From assembly GCA_019155185.1 (NCBI GenBank), contig CM032797.1, forward strand, positions 10,526,881 to 10,590,880: a stretch of 64,000 nucleotides of DNA, given 5' to 3'. Made by a program: the position numbers and the translations under genes. This stretch comes from Beaufortia kweichowensis. Taxonomy: Eukaryota > Chordata > Actinopteri > Cypriniformes > Gastromyzontidae. Below the pieces are notes generated by a model. It was not told the DNA's origin, searched no databases, and saw only the letters and a list, made by a program, of their open reading frames with translations. Positions 12,508-25,049 of the stretch are shown one piece after another (position 1 is the first letter of the stretch; each line of letters begins with the position of its first letter).

Positions 12508-15075
12508 CTACATATTGAAGTGCAAAGGGATCTTTTTCATAAAGCACAGAAGAGTGCTTGGGAGGCTTAACATAGGGTTGGCGGCTACAGGGCTACACTC
12601 GGCAGCTGCGGTTGTAGTGCAGGGTGGAGGGGTGGTGGTGACGGGTGGGATGATGGGGCTTTGAGGTTTGGGAGGTTGTGCTGGGTATTGAGGGTAGTAT
12701 GGCCAGAACAGCTGGGGGAACCAGTGAGCTTGCGGTTTCTGGCCTGGTTCCTGAACAACTGTTGGTGCAGATGTTGGAACTGGTTTATCTATGGGCTTCG
12801 GTCTGCCATGATGATGATGATAATGAGGGTAATGGTATGGCCAAAACATATTTGAATAACCAGGAGGTTGTGGTTTTTGCATTGGTTCCTGAACAACTGT
12901 TGGTGCAGATGTTGGAACAGGTTTATCTATGGGCTTCGGTCTGCCATGATGATGATAATGAGGGTAATGGTATGGCCAAAACATATTTGGATAACCAGGA
13001 GGTTGTGGTTTTTGCATTGGTTCCTGAACAACTGTTGGTGCAGATGTTAGAACTGGTTTATCTATGGGCTTCGGTCTGCCATGATGATGATAATGAGGGT
13101 AATGGTATGGGCAAAACATATATGGATAACCAGGAGGTTGTGGTTTTTGCATTGGTTCCTGAACAACTGTTGGTGCAGATGTTGGAACTGGTTTATTTAT
13201 GGGCTTCGGTCTGCCATGATAATGATGATGATAATGAGGGTAATGGTATGGCCAAAACATATTTGGATAACCAGGAGGTTGTGGTTTTTGCATTGGTCCC
13301 TGAACAACTGTTGGTGCAGATATTGGAACTGGTTTATCTATGGGCTTCGGTCTGCCATGATGATGATGATGATAATGAGGGTAATGGTATGGCCAAAACA
13401 CATTGGGATAACCAGGAGGTTGTGGTTTTTGCATTGGTTCCTGAACAACTGTTGGTGCAGATGTTGGAACTGGTTTATCTATGGGCTTCGGTCTGCCATG
13501 ATGATGATGATAATGAGGGTAATAGTATGGCCAAAACATATTTGGGAACCCAGGAGGTTGTGGTTTCTGGGTCGGTTCATGGACAACTGTTGGTGTGGTG
13601 GTTGGGGCAGGAGGGTGTCCATCAGGTTGAAGTAGTGTATCAGCAAGAGATTGGACTGGACTTTCAGAAATAATATAGCCAGGAAAAGAGTGAGGAAGCA
13701 GAATTCCAGGAGGATGAGGTCCAGGCATGGTTATATTTGAATTGGACAAGGGACAAGAGACGATTGCGGGGTTTCCATGCCATAGCATCTGCATGACATA
13801 ACTCCCTCCCTGAAAAACATGCACCAAGGTTGGTTTTATTTTATATCTACTTACAGAGCAAATACACAGAGCAAATGAAAGGGCAATACCTGTTGTGAAA
13901 CACCACATCCATTATAAGGTGTAGCATAAACAAGGCCTCTAGAAGTAGAGGTAGTTTGTCCACAATGAGGCGGCAACTGAGCAAGAGGAACAGGTGCATC
14001 ATCCCCTGCAAAATAACAGTGCCCTGTTAAGGTGCTTCTTAATACTTAAGTTGTATTATGTCATTTCTTCAGAATGACTCCAATTCAATTAGAGTTTGTC
14101 ACTGATGGACAGAAACTCTCTAAACGCACTGGAAAGGACAGAAGACCATTGATCTACTGACCCAAGTCCAGAAAACAAGAACATATCAGCTAGTTACGGT
14201 TATCTCAAGGTACTTTAGCATATAGCAGAAATATAACACAGATGACCTTAGCAGTAACAAAATACTTAATGGAAGAATTTAATGGGATATTTAAGGAGCA
14301 CAACAGACTACAAATGCACTAGAAACACAGCAAGTTAACTTGTTACCTTTAATATACTCATAGTTAAATCTAACCATGACAAACTATACATTGATGGAAG
14401 GTTTCAAGTCTTAAAAACAAATATTTGATACATTTTCACAATAAAAAAAAAAGTTAATACTAATGATTTTTGAAAAAAAAAAAAATTAAAAACAACCAAT
14501 TCAAATCTAAAAAAAAAACTGTAGGTCAGATACTGCATTTTCATGTGTACAAACTAACAGGTTATAGTCTACAAAAGAAATTCACGACCTACCTCGACAA
14601 AGCTCAACTTGGTCCACGCCTGCACCACGAAGTTGCAGTTTCATAAAATCCTCCCCACACCTCAGTTTAGGAGATATGGCATCCCATGCTTCGTCAGAGG
14701 AGCTCACTAGTCTACCCTGAATTACAGAGCGCTTCTGCAGATCTGCAATACATTCAAAGTTGTTTTTCCCAGAAGGGTATCCATACTACACATGCAAACT
14801 CCGGACTAATCCCATCTGTCACCATACATTACAATAAACCACAAGTAGAATTACGTACTGTAGACGGCGTCGTCACCGACGTAGTCCAAATTAGCTACCT
14901 GCTTATCAAATCCCTCTTGATCTGACATATACTCATCAGACAACAAATTCTCCCCTTCATCGCTCGTCTTTTTTATCCCAGATAAATGTATCAAACTTCC
15001 GAAGTGTATTAAAGTACTGAATGTAAACGCAAATAAGATAATAACTTGAATTCCCCGACTTTTCCAATGCGCCAT
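12508..15075 (-). CDS. ZP-N-like protein with C-terminal Pro/His-rich tandem repeats
   Basis: I do not recognise a named gene. Four coding exons on the minus strand (14859-15075, 14593-14742, 13890-14005, 12508-13809) agree in phase and give 594 residues. Residues 9-31 are hydrophobic: a signal peptide or membrane anchor after MAHWKSRG. Residues about 98-182 resemble a lone ZP-N module, with cysteines at 101, 121, 137, 156 and 180 in the contexts LRCGEDFMKLQL, VELCRG, LPPHCG, YNGCGVSQQ and AIVSCPL. The rest is seven 45-47-residue repeats, then a Pro/Thr tail. No ZP-C half or furin site was seen. ZP-N modules polymerise egg-coat proteins, so an extracellular structural role is possible; this is inference. 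The donor of exon 1 (gtacgt) was chosen because only it keeps phase. Confidence 0.75.
12700..13610 (-). repeat. Coding tandem repeat, about 7 units of 135-141 bp
   Basis: Within the last exon of the ZP-N-like gene the unit reads PTVVQEPMQKPQPPGYPNMF, WPYHYPHYHHHHGRPKPIDK, then PVPTSA. Six units are nearly identical; the stop-proximal seventh is degenerate (EPGQKPQAHWFPQLFWPYYP). Copies differ in the length of the His run (3 to 5, from CAT triplets) and in a few point changes such as W to C, D to N and T to I. All unit-length differences are multiples of 3 bp, so the frame is kept. The homogeneity implies recent expansion or gene conversion. Long antisense frames on the plus strand are shadows of this array. 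Confidence 0.93.
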
Positions 15076-15238
15076 TCTGTGCGCGAGTGCTCAAGGCATG
15101 TGCGCTATGAGCGTGTAAATACTGTCTTGTGCTGCTTTAAGCGCTCGCATTGCACGTTTGGTAAATTGAAGCGTACATGACCAATCATTCGCTCCGTTTA
15201 ATCATCGGAGCAACATTCACGTGTGGTCGATTTTTAAT

Positions 15239-15343
15239 GCGGCGCTGCGCAGGCCTTTGACGTTAAGCTATCGCGAGAGTAGTGTTTCCGACCGTTCTCG
15301 CGGTACTTTGATGCCATACGTTAATCGGTCTGCGCAGCGCCGC
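15239..15343. promoter_or_regulatory. Nested palindrome in the presumed bidirectional promoter (ZP-N-like gene / erich6)
   Basis: Two perfect 14-bp arms, GCGGCGCTGCGCAG at 15239-15252 and its complement at 15330-15343, enclose a second inverted pair, CGCGAGA at 15272-15278 and TCTCGCG at 15296-15302. The region is CpG-rich in AT-rich surroundings. It lies 164 bp upstream of the minus-strand start codon and 440 bp upstream of the plus-strand erich6 start. TCTCGCGA-type motifs are known promoter elements of housekeeping and divergent genes. It could also be the relic of a palindromic repeat. Confidence 0.5.
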
Positions 15344-15782
15344 TTGAGGTCGAATGTACCTGTTGCCTGAGTTTATTTTCGAAACTAACCAGCTTGTTTC
15401 TGTTTCTTTCGAAAGATAAATACTATTCAGAAGCATAAGGAGGTTTGTAGCATGCATACGAGAGAAAACAATTCCTTTAAAAAAGTGGTCATTTCAACAA
15501 TAACGTATTGTAATAATACATTTCAAGTTACCAAGAATAAATTGCAACAGTTATCTGCAAAATCTTGTTTTGGCACTCGGGTCGTGATGCTCTCCCACAG
15601 GGTTTAATCTTACAGACTGGACAACTCCCCTAGAGCTCGCAGATATCCATGGATACTGTCAACACTGAGTGCATACCTTATATAAACTGCTGTGAAACAA
15701 TGCAAAGTAAGTTTTACTAAAGCAATCTGAACTGCAGAAATGGACATGAAAGTGCAGGTAAAAGTATAGCCAAGACCACTGA

Positions 15783-18700
15783 ATGATTCCAGAAGTATCT
15801 GGGAAATATGCAGGTGATATGGAAAATCAAAAGAAATCCTATCAGCCAGGTAAGCAATTAAACCGATCATGTTTTGTACACCATTTTGTACAACATATTT
15901 ACCTTTTTACTTTTATTAAACCAATAACTAAATGGTATGGAGAAGCAATCCTACAGTCAAGAAAACTAAATATGAAATCTTTTTAAACTTCAATTTAATG
16001 TTTTAATTTAATGTTTACATTTTTCTTGGTAGTTCTCGGTGCTTATATGTAAAACAAAGGATTCCTAACTTTTGTTTGTAATTGTAATCAAGTGTTTAAA
16101 AAAGATTTTTTATATTACCAGATGCTGATCCTGCAATAATGGATTCAGAAGTTGAAGCACTTCTTTCTTATATTGATTGTGTAAGCAGCAATTCATATAT
16201 GACAATTAATTCATAAACAGTATTTAAAATGCTTTCACATTGCTACTGAACTTAAAGTGGAAGTGATTTCACAACAAAGTCACACGATTTTCTATAATGT
16301 CCAGCAGATGGAGCATGAGTATTTTCAAAAGCTGGAATCCTTACCAGATTTATGTCGTGGGCTTCCAGGTTTGTTGAGGTACAAAAGAGAGTCAGAGGAG
16401 AAGAAGTACAGTCCCCAGGTAGCCAAATCCTTTTAACCACCAGTCTCAAAGGTCTCAGAGAAAAGTCATATTTATACAGCAAACATGGAAGAAGTATATG
16501 TTAACCCTGCCATGGTAATAAATGTAAGATCTTAAAAAAATAATTTCTTTTAAATAAATGACTGTATTGTGTTGCTCAGTGCTCATCTCAGAAGGACTCT
16601 CCAATTTGCTGTCAGTTCTGTGGTTTGAAAGCTTGGCCTCCTCTGAATCTAGTTTTTGCCGGGATGCAAGAGGTTAGTATCATGAGCACAAATGAGCACA
16701 GAACACAAATCCTTATAGCTGAAATCTAAAAGAAATTAGGCATTTGTTTTGCCTTCAGGACTTCTGTTGTGAGAAGTACAAAGAGTTGTTTGACATTGTG
16801 CTTCATGAGAAACAACTGGTTGTGAAACATTCTGGGGAAGGGCCCAGCAGACATGCCCAGTCAGATGACTTCTTTACCAATGAGGATGATGAGCTTCAGG
16901 CTAAAGAAAGAGGAAAACACAGGTTTGTATACATGGTGTAGGGGAAACCAGGGAATCAGTTTTACTAACTAACTACAGCACCCATATCACTAATATCACT
17001 ACACACAATACAGGATGATTACTATTTGTGTAAAAATCTTAAGGTTTAGGACAAAATGATATAATTTAATTTAAAGTCTGATTTTAAATTTTGTTATCAT
17101 TTGTTTTGATGCATTACTGTGCATCAGTAGGTTAAACATAATATTCACACAAGCTTATACCTAAATAAAAAAGCACACATTTTTATCAGAAATAAATGTG
17201 ATTATCAAAAAAAGATTTAGCAAACTTTTTATTCTTATTTTTAATACTTTTGACTTCATTTCAGATATCAGCAAAGAGGGATGGAAAGATATAATAGAGA
17301 GTCTTACTCCAAACTGATGGCTGCAAAAAACAGTGAGTATCCAGATTATGTGAGAGAGGGGCATGTGGATGTCTGTGGATCTACAGTCATAATTATATGT
17401 TCAGTGTAGCGTAACAAAACTGAATCTAAATGTTACAATGCATACCAGTGATTCCAACAAAGGTTTTTTTATAGCTCAGAGTAAACAGCAGCAATTGGAC
17501 TACATGTAAATTTGCAGTTAAATATGTCTCGTAAGATAACAACAAAATAAGGAAAAACAAGCACAGGTGTCTCATTAAAAATGAACTTTGCGAGTCTGGT
17601 GAATAGCCACGTAAATAAGATTTATTGTAATAATTATAATTTAGTACAGTTCTAGATAACACCTATTTCTTATAGAGTGAAAGTCTTAAAGAAGGCATGT
17701 AAGGCATGATAATAAAAATTGAGATATCAGACTGTATTCAATGACAGCATGTTGTGAGGCTTTTAAGAGATATATGTTTCAGTGTACCCTTCCTCAGATA
17801 CCACACCAGTGCCGCATTCCAAGACTGTCATTAGTTTCCGGCTCTCTAACTGTGTACCCAAAGAGAATATCTGGAGAGTTAAAGAGGGGACAATCTCTGG
17901 TCATTGGCCACATGATCAGCTTTCTAGACTGGGGTCATTTGAGTTTGGTTTAACTCATCACCAGGTACAGTAACTGACTTACATTAACCATGTCATATGA
18001 TTATGACCTTCAAAGCAAACACTTTCACTGTCTCTCTCTTTTTTTTTACAGAATAATTCAAGTTTCTTGGAGAGGGACTATTCCAGTGGAGCTAAATTTC
18101 TCACTGTGTTACCAGATGGTTCTGCACAAGTTTTGTATCTTTTACATAAAGTCACTTTTCTAATAGGATGTAAATGTTTGCATTTTCATACTATGAGAAT
18201 AAAAATGTGTAGTAGCTGTGCAAAATGAAATCAAAGTTATTCAGTGTTATTCATGAGAAGCTATTCATGTGTTATCATTGTTTGTCCTTATTGTCATGGC
18301 CATAGCTATCCCTCAGGAAATTTGGCCATCATCATTGTCAGAAGTGAGAAGGAGAGTGTTTGTATCATACATGATGATATCATAAGTCCTGTTTGTCCAG
18401 TTAGAGCCCTCTTTCAGTCCGATGGCAGAGCCACTTGTTACCATGGCAACGGCAGCATTTGGTAGGTTACAATTTATGTTAATTTTAGATTAGTTTTAGA
18501 AAGTTGACTTGTTATCGATCAGAGTAGATAAGCACTCTGTAATCCAAAGCTCAACTGTAAAATATATGGGTATCTTTAGAGTTGGATGGTAAAAATATGA
18601 CATCACTGAATCCTTCTGACAGCTCTACTTGTGACTTGTGGATCAGGTTGAGTATGGATGTCTGTGGTGGGCGGAGTCTAGATGAAAGAGGGAGAAAGAT

Positions 18701-19367
18701 CCGAACATGGAGCTGGACAGACCACAGTCAAACGCCGACAGTCCTGAGACCAATCTTTCTGTCGCTCAACAAAAACGTAGGAGTTCGGGTTCTTGGACAA
18801 CAGCTGGTGTTCGTCTCTTTCCTTGCCTGGGGTCAGCAGGCCAGGTTTAGAGTAGGCAGCTGTGTCTCGGTAAGAAAGTGCACACGCTTGACTTTATTCT
18901 GAATGAACATGCTGTTTTAAAGTCAGATTAACATAGATTCAGTGGCCATTAAATGGCAGGTATAAGACACACAAATGTTTTTATGGTATATATAGTGTTT
19001 ACTTATGACATGTCTACAGTGGATATCTAAGTTGCCCAAATATTACTGATGATGTCACATTCATTTTATGTATTCACCCATGCAAACTAACCATTGTGTC
19101 TTCTTGCAGTCCACAAAACATGTTGCTCCTAAACCAATCATGTGCAAAGAAGACCTAGTGCTGCTTGCATGCAGAATTGGTCTTTACATGGCTCTGACAC
19201 GGCTGCAGCAGTGCCTGGCCTTCCCAACCAGCTCCACAAACCTGCAGGTCAGACCTCCACTCTTTCTCCACTCGCTGGTCCAAAGGCTGAGGAGTCTGAG
19301 CCACAAAGTGCAGATGGACGAAACAGATAAGACCTTTATCCAGCGCTGTCTGCAATCCTGTGTGTAA
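15783..19367 (+). CDS. erich6: Glutamate-rich protein 6 / FAM194-domain protein
   Basis: Protein of unknown biochemical role carrying the FAM194 domain. Eleven coding exons: 15783-15849, 16122-16180, 16308-16418, 16580-16672, 16759-16922, 17265-17332, 17783-17964, 18052-18134, 18306-18461, 18647-18869 and 19110-19367. They total 1464 nt, 487 residues, with all phases consistent. A cysteine-rich ICCQFCG motif lies around residue 90, followed by an acidic stretch (NEDDELQ). The FAM194 core runs from about residue 265: FYPSGNLAI, then CYHGNGSIWLSMD, GGRSLDERGRKIRTWSW and LSLNKNVGVRVLGQQ. The codon before the first ATG is an in-frame TGA, which supports that start unless an upstream exon exists. 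It stands divergent to the ZP-N-like gene and tail to tail with selenot. ERICH6 also lies next to SELENOT in human. Confidence 0.88.
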
Positions 19368-19530
19368 GCTCATATTGAGCTTCATCATAAGCACTCTACA
19401 TTACAGTAGACTTTAAATTATTGAAAATGATTTAGTTCACTTACAAAATTCTTAATTTTAGAATCTTAATTATCTTTAAATGTCTTAAGAAGCATGTAAA
19501 TTGTTGCATATTTCAATAAATTCCATTAAC

Positions 19531-19536
19531 AATAAA
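19531..19536 (+). terminator. Candidate erich6 poly(A) signal
   Basis: AATAAA 164 bp after the erich6 stop codon; another AATAAA lies at 19515-19520. Both are suitably placed, but AT-rich sequence makes chance matches common. Confidence 0.5.
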
Positions 19537-19848
19537 GTGTAAATTTCAGTAGACGAGGCATCCTGAACAAAGATAACAAATAAGATTCTTAGATGCAAGG
19601 ATAAGATTAGAGTTTTTACCTCAAGTGATCTGGATAAGAAAAGACTAAACCTGCTTCTAAAACTAGGCTACTGACATTTCAAGACCAACAACTGAGTAAC
19701 GTAAAGTTGTATATTTAGTAAACAGAAGTGGGTCTGATTTCCAACTGATTATAAAAAAACATAAAAATACAAGTGTATTGATGATTTCAAATGTTTTAAA
19801 ACAACTGTGCCATGCAATAAAGAACAAAGGTTTTTTGTTAGACTCCAT

Positions 19849-19854
19849 TTTATT
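19849..19854 (-). terminator. Candidate selenot poly(A) signal
   Basis: Minus-strand AATAAA about 360 bp beyond the SECIS element, leaving the SECIS inside the 3' UTR as required. The assignment is positional only. Confidence 0.4.
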
Positions 19855-20215
19855 TTCCTTTTAGTAAACATATTAAGCTATACAAAGCAATATAAAAATC
19901 AGGGCTCAGAAATATAATTAATGTTGCTTAGATGTTAAATTATCATGATCGGATTGACGTATAAATTAGAACCTACCCACCTACATATTAAATAAAATAC
20001 AAAGACCATGTTTTAGGACAAATATGCAACCATAAATTTGTTGTTGACTTGGCTAACCAAACATAAGAGAATTGATGACATGCTCCTTGTGAACATAAAT
20101 CCTGAAAAATGATGATTATTGCACAAGAAATGGGCTGCAGTCATTGTTATATAGCTGCTGCTGTTGCCTTGGAACCCTCATCAGCATCTGTAGGTGGTGC
20201 ATCTCCGAGAGGTAT

Positions 20216-20284
20216 GGTGAGCAGAGCATCCGGCATGTGCTAGCAGAGTATCTACTTTCAGCACAAACCTTCATAAATGTCACC
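20216..20284 (-). promoter_or_regulatory. SECIS element of selenot
   Basis: In the 3' UTR, minus strand. Helix I pairs GGTGA (20280-20284) with TCACC (20216-20220). The non-Watson-Crick quartet is ATGA (20271-20274) against GGAT (20228-20231). Helix II pairs GGTTTGTGCT with AGCACATGCC, with one mismatch and one wobble. The unpaired AA follows, and a small apical helix AGTAGA/TCTGCT makes this a form 2 SECIS. This hairpin recruits SBP2 so that the in-frame UGA is read as selenocysteine. All elements were read directly from the sequence. Confidence 0.9.
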
Positions 20285-20481
20285 TTACAACCGCAGAAGA
20301 GCTCCACCTCAAAACTAATAAAAGACAATGTAAAAATTAATGAGCAGATAAATTCAATGAATCCTATTTTCAATACACAGCATTTTAAACAACAGAATTG
20401 AACTTGATGTCTGTTGGGTTCATGGTGGTCAGACGTACGTGGAGGGGTCCTAGGCTCCAGGCAGTGGATCTAAGACAAAGG

Positions 20482-22505
20482 TTATGAGCGATGGTGTGGA
20501 GGTGTGTCCATGTGCATGTTCATTTTCATCTCGTTTTCCAGAATTTGGACTAGTTGCTGCATTGAAGGCAAGTGACCCGATTCCAGCTTGGACCAAACTG
20601 GAACATCTAACCAACATAACCAAATTACACATCGTTACCATAATGACAGCTAAACATTGATTATTAAATTTAATGCATCAAGCTGTTCCCAACTGTAAAC
20701 TTCTGTACAAATATCATTTTACAGAAATCTCTAAATTTAGATTATTAATAATCTTACTTTTAGAATTATATGCAAATTTAAACATCAAACTACATATTAA
20801 GTCTAAATGCAAAATGTGTATAAGAACTTACCGTTCAGTGTGATTTCAAAAGCACCTGTTGACATACACTGATTTTCAATCATATTGCTGAAGAAGAACA
20901 CCATCATACAGGCATATATCTAACAAAAGGAAAAAGGTCATGATGTTTTACTGTACATAAGCACTGCCACAGCTGACAGCTCAATCGGTGGTCTGTGTAT
21001 CAAAGTTACAGAGTTTAAAGTTTGCAAATTGAAATGACAATGTTACAAAAAGGTAAAGATATGCATGCTCTACATAAACACCTTACATTACAGCTACAGA
21101 GTCAGATGAACATTAACATGAAAGTGTTATTTGGTCTCCAATGTATCACATCTAGTTCTCTAACGTCAGAAGTCACTTGAGACACAGTTAATGTCCTAAT
21201 GAGGTCCACAGGGTTAACTTTTGTATTTGAACTACTGTGTTTTGTGTACAGCCCTCTGTTTTACCTACAATCCAAATGTCACTAACCACAGAGAATTACT
21301 ATTTAAATATCCGAGGTTAAAAGTCAAGTACTAATAAGTAAAGCTCTGTATTATGGAATTTGTATTCATGAAACTAGTAGAAGCTTTCGCCAAAGCATCT
21401 GGGAGTACATTTAAGCTACATTGGATTTTATCAAATTGTTTGGATTTAAATGCATGACTGGCGTTGTAAGTGCCATGCTTAACCAGTCGAACCACCAGAG
21501 AAATAATCTTACCTTGTTCTCCTGACTCCAAACCCAGAGGCCGGGAGCCTGCATGCCAAACAGAGCAAATGGATCCTTGCCCACAATGATCACTCCTATC
21601 AACAACAGTTTGAACACAGAAAGAAAGGAAGCAATGTGCCTGTTGAGAAGAAGAAAATAGACCACATTAATGCATTACATCAGGTCTGGAGGGTTTTATT
21701 ACTTACTGGCAACCAAATCAGGGGGCTGTGCAGTTCTGATCCCAACTTAAGCAGGGGTTTAAAGCTATTACCTGTAGATAGGCATGGGAAGGTAGTTCTC
21801 TCCTTCGATGCGGATGTCTGGGTACCGCTGGTACAAAGCCTGCATGTACTCCTCAAACACCCGCTTATACCCTCAGGAGACACTGTAGACAACAAACAAG
21901 AGACACTCCTCTGAGCCTTTGATTCACTACAACAGAGCCCTTATGCAGTAAATATACAAGAAATTATTCCATTTCATATTGTGATTAACGTCCTACTGAT
22001 TCAAATGTGTATGGCATACGAAAAGCAGAGTTAATAAAAGTGCAGGGGCTCCAAAGACTGACACACTAATGGGCTAATCCTCAAATGAGAGCTCTCCACT
22101 TAACAGAGGATTATAGGTCGATTATAACGTACTGCTGAGATTATTTCCAAAGCCTGATAACCATCTGAGACAGTTTTACGTCTCGGCGTCAGTTTCTTGT
22201 TACAAAAACACGGCTACGTTTCCCTGATCACAACACACATGGTAAATTTCAGTGTAGTTTAAATGTCAACCAGCGCTTGGCTGTTATTAACACACTCAAT
22301 GTCATTACACAGTGCTTCGGGCCTGTTCCGGTGACCGAGCGACAAAAGCATTAAAAACTCTTACTCACCAAATCTGGAATTTGAGAAGTGGACCTGTGGC
22401 AAACTGCATCTTCATTTTCTTGACGCCGCTGTTATTCGCAGAGGCGCCGTAAAGAGAACAGGCCCATAATATTAAAACCGAAAGAGGTAACCAACGCATC
22501 TTCAT
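20482..22505 (-). CDS. selenot: Selenoprotein T
   Basis: ER-membrane thioredoxin-like selenoprotein. Five coding exons on the minus strand: 22369-22505, 21772-21882, 21513-21639, 20832-20919 and 20482-20606. They total 588 nt, 195 residues, the same length as the human protein. Residues 1-23 are a signal sequence. The redox motif CVSU sits at residues 46-49, with UGA as Sec49. Next come EEYMQALYQRYPDIRIEGEN, the membrane-associated helix HIASFLSVFKLLLIGVIIVG and the family C-terminus DVPVWSKLESGHLPSMQQL...HHRS. A standard ORF search breaks the gene at the UGA, but the downstream SECIS shows this is recoding. An ATG two codons downstream of the first (22497-22499) is an alternative start. The gene is head to head with serp1. 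Confidence 0.97.
21873..21875 (-). other. selenot: Selenocysteine UGA codon of selenot
   Basis: In-frame TGA between TCC (Ser) and GGG (Gly) in exon 2, giving Cys-Val-Ser-Sec-Gly, the invariant SELENOT redox motif. The codon phase is fixed by the exon 1 junction (TG + T). Confidence 0.96.
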
Positions 22506-24372
<1,867 letters not shown>

Positions 24373-25043
24373 GAAGGACCAATGACTTCTCGGCTATCCA
24401 CTCCTTGCCGGTTATACATAATGCACCCAACTTTGTCTTGGAGCCCCTTTCGAAGGCTTTTTCTTAATTTTACTGATTTATCTTCTATAAGGTGCAACAA
24501 TCTTGTCATTCCTCTTTGGTGCCTTTTAATGAAGAAAAATCAAGAAGCCATAATTCTGTCAATTTACATGATGTTATGTAGAAATTTTGATATGATGCAG
24601 CCAGGAGCTGATTTGATGTGTAATGTTTGAAATGAGGTTTCATTCATTCCTAAATTAATTGCTACAATGCATTTAATGAAATTTTTATTTGCTTTTTGTT
24701 CACTCTAAACATTCAGTCATTTTGTAGTTTTTGCACAAGATGAAATGAAGAAATGGAATGGCCACACACATGAAACAGTGTAATTTGTATGTTTACCAGA
24801 TTGTGGCTCTTATTTTTCTTTTTTTTTCTTATTTAATAGCTGCCTATGTAATTTCTCAGTAATTTCCTGTGCTTTTCACAAGACTGAGTGATAAAAATAT
24901 AAATGGTTCATCTGGCACATAAATTCTTGTTATTGTCGGCCTATTTACCACAATACATAAAGGCTTAGCTCTTTTCTTGAAACATATGTGGTTACAGTTG
25001 GTTGTAGTAGGGTACAGAGAAAGAGAAACAGAGTACTGTCTAA

Positions 25044-25049
25044 AATAAA
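25044..25049 (+). terminator. Candidate serp1 poly(A) signal
   Basis: AATAAA about 670 bp after the serp1 stop codon, followed by another about 14 bp later. Positional assignment only. Confidence 0.45.

Noticed and set aside
12678..13673. Long plus-strand open frames (331 and 184 codons) over the tandem array
   Set aside because: They are antisense shadows of the in-frame 135-141-bp repeat. The minus frame has splice sites, a signal region and a cysteine module, and the plus frames have none.
21873..21875. Premature stop making selenot a pseudogene
   Set aside because: The codon sits exactly at the family Sec position and a full SECIS lies downstream.
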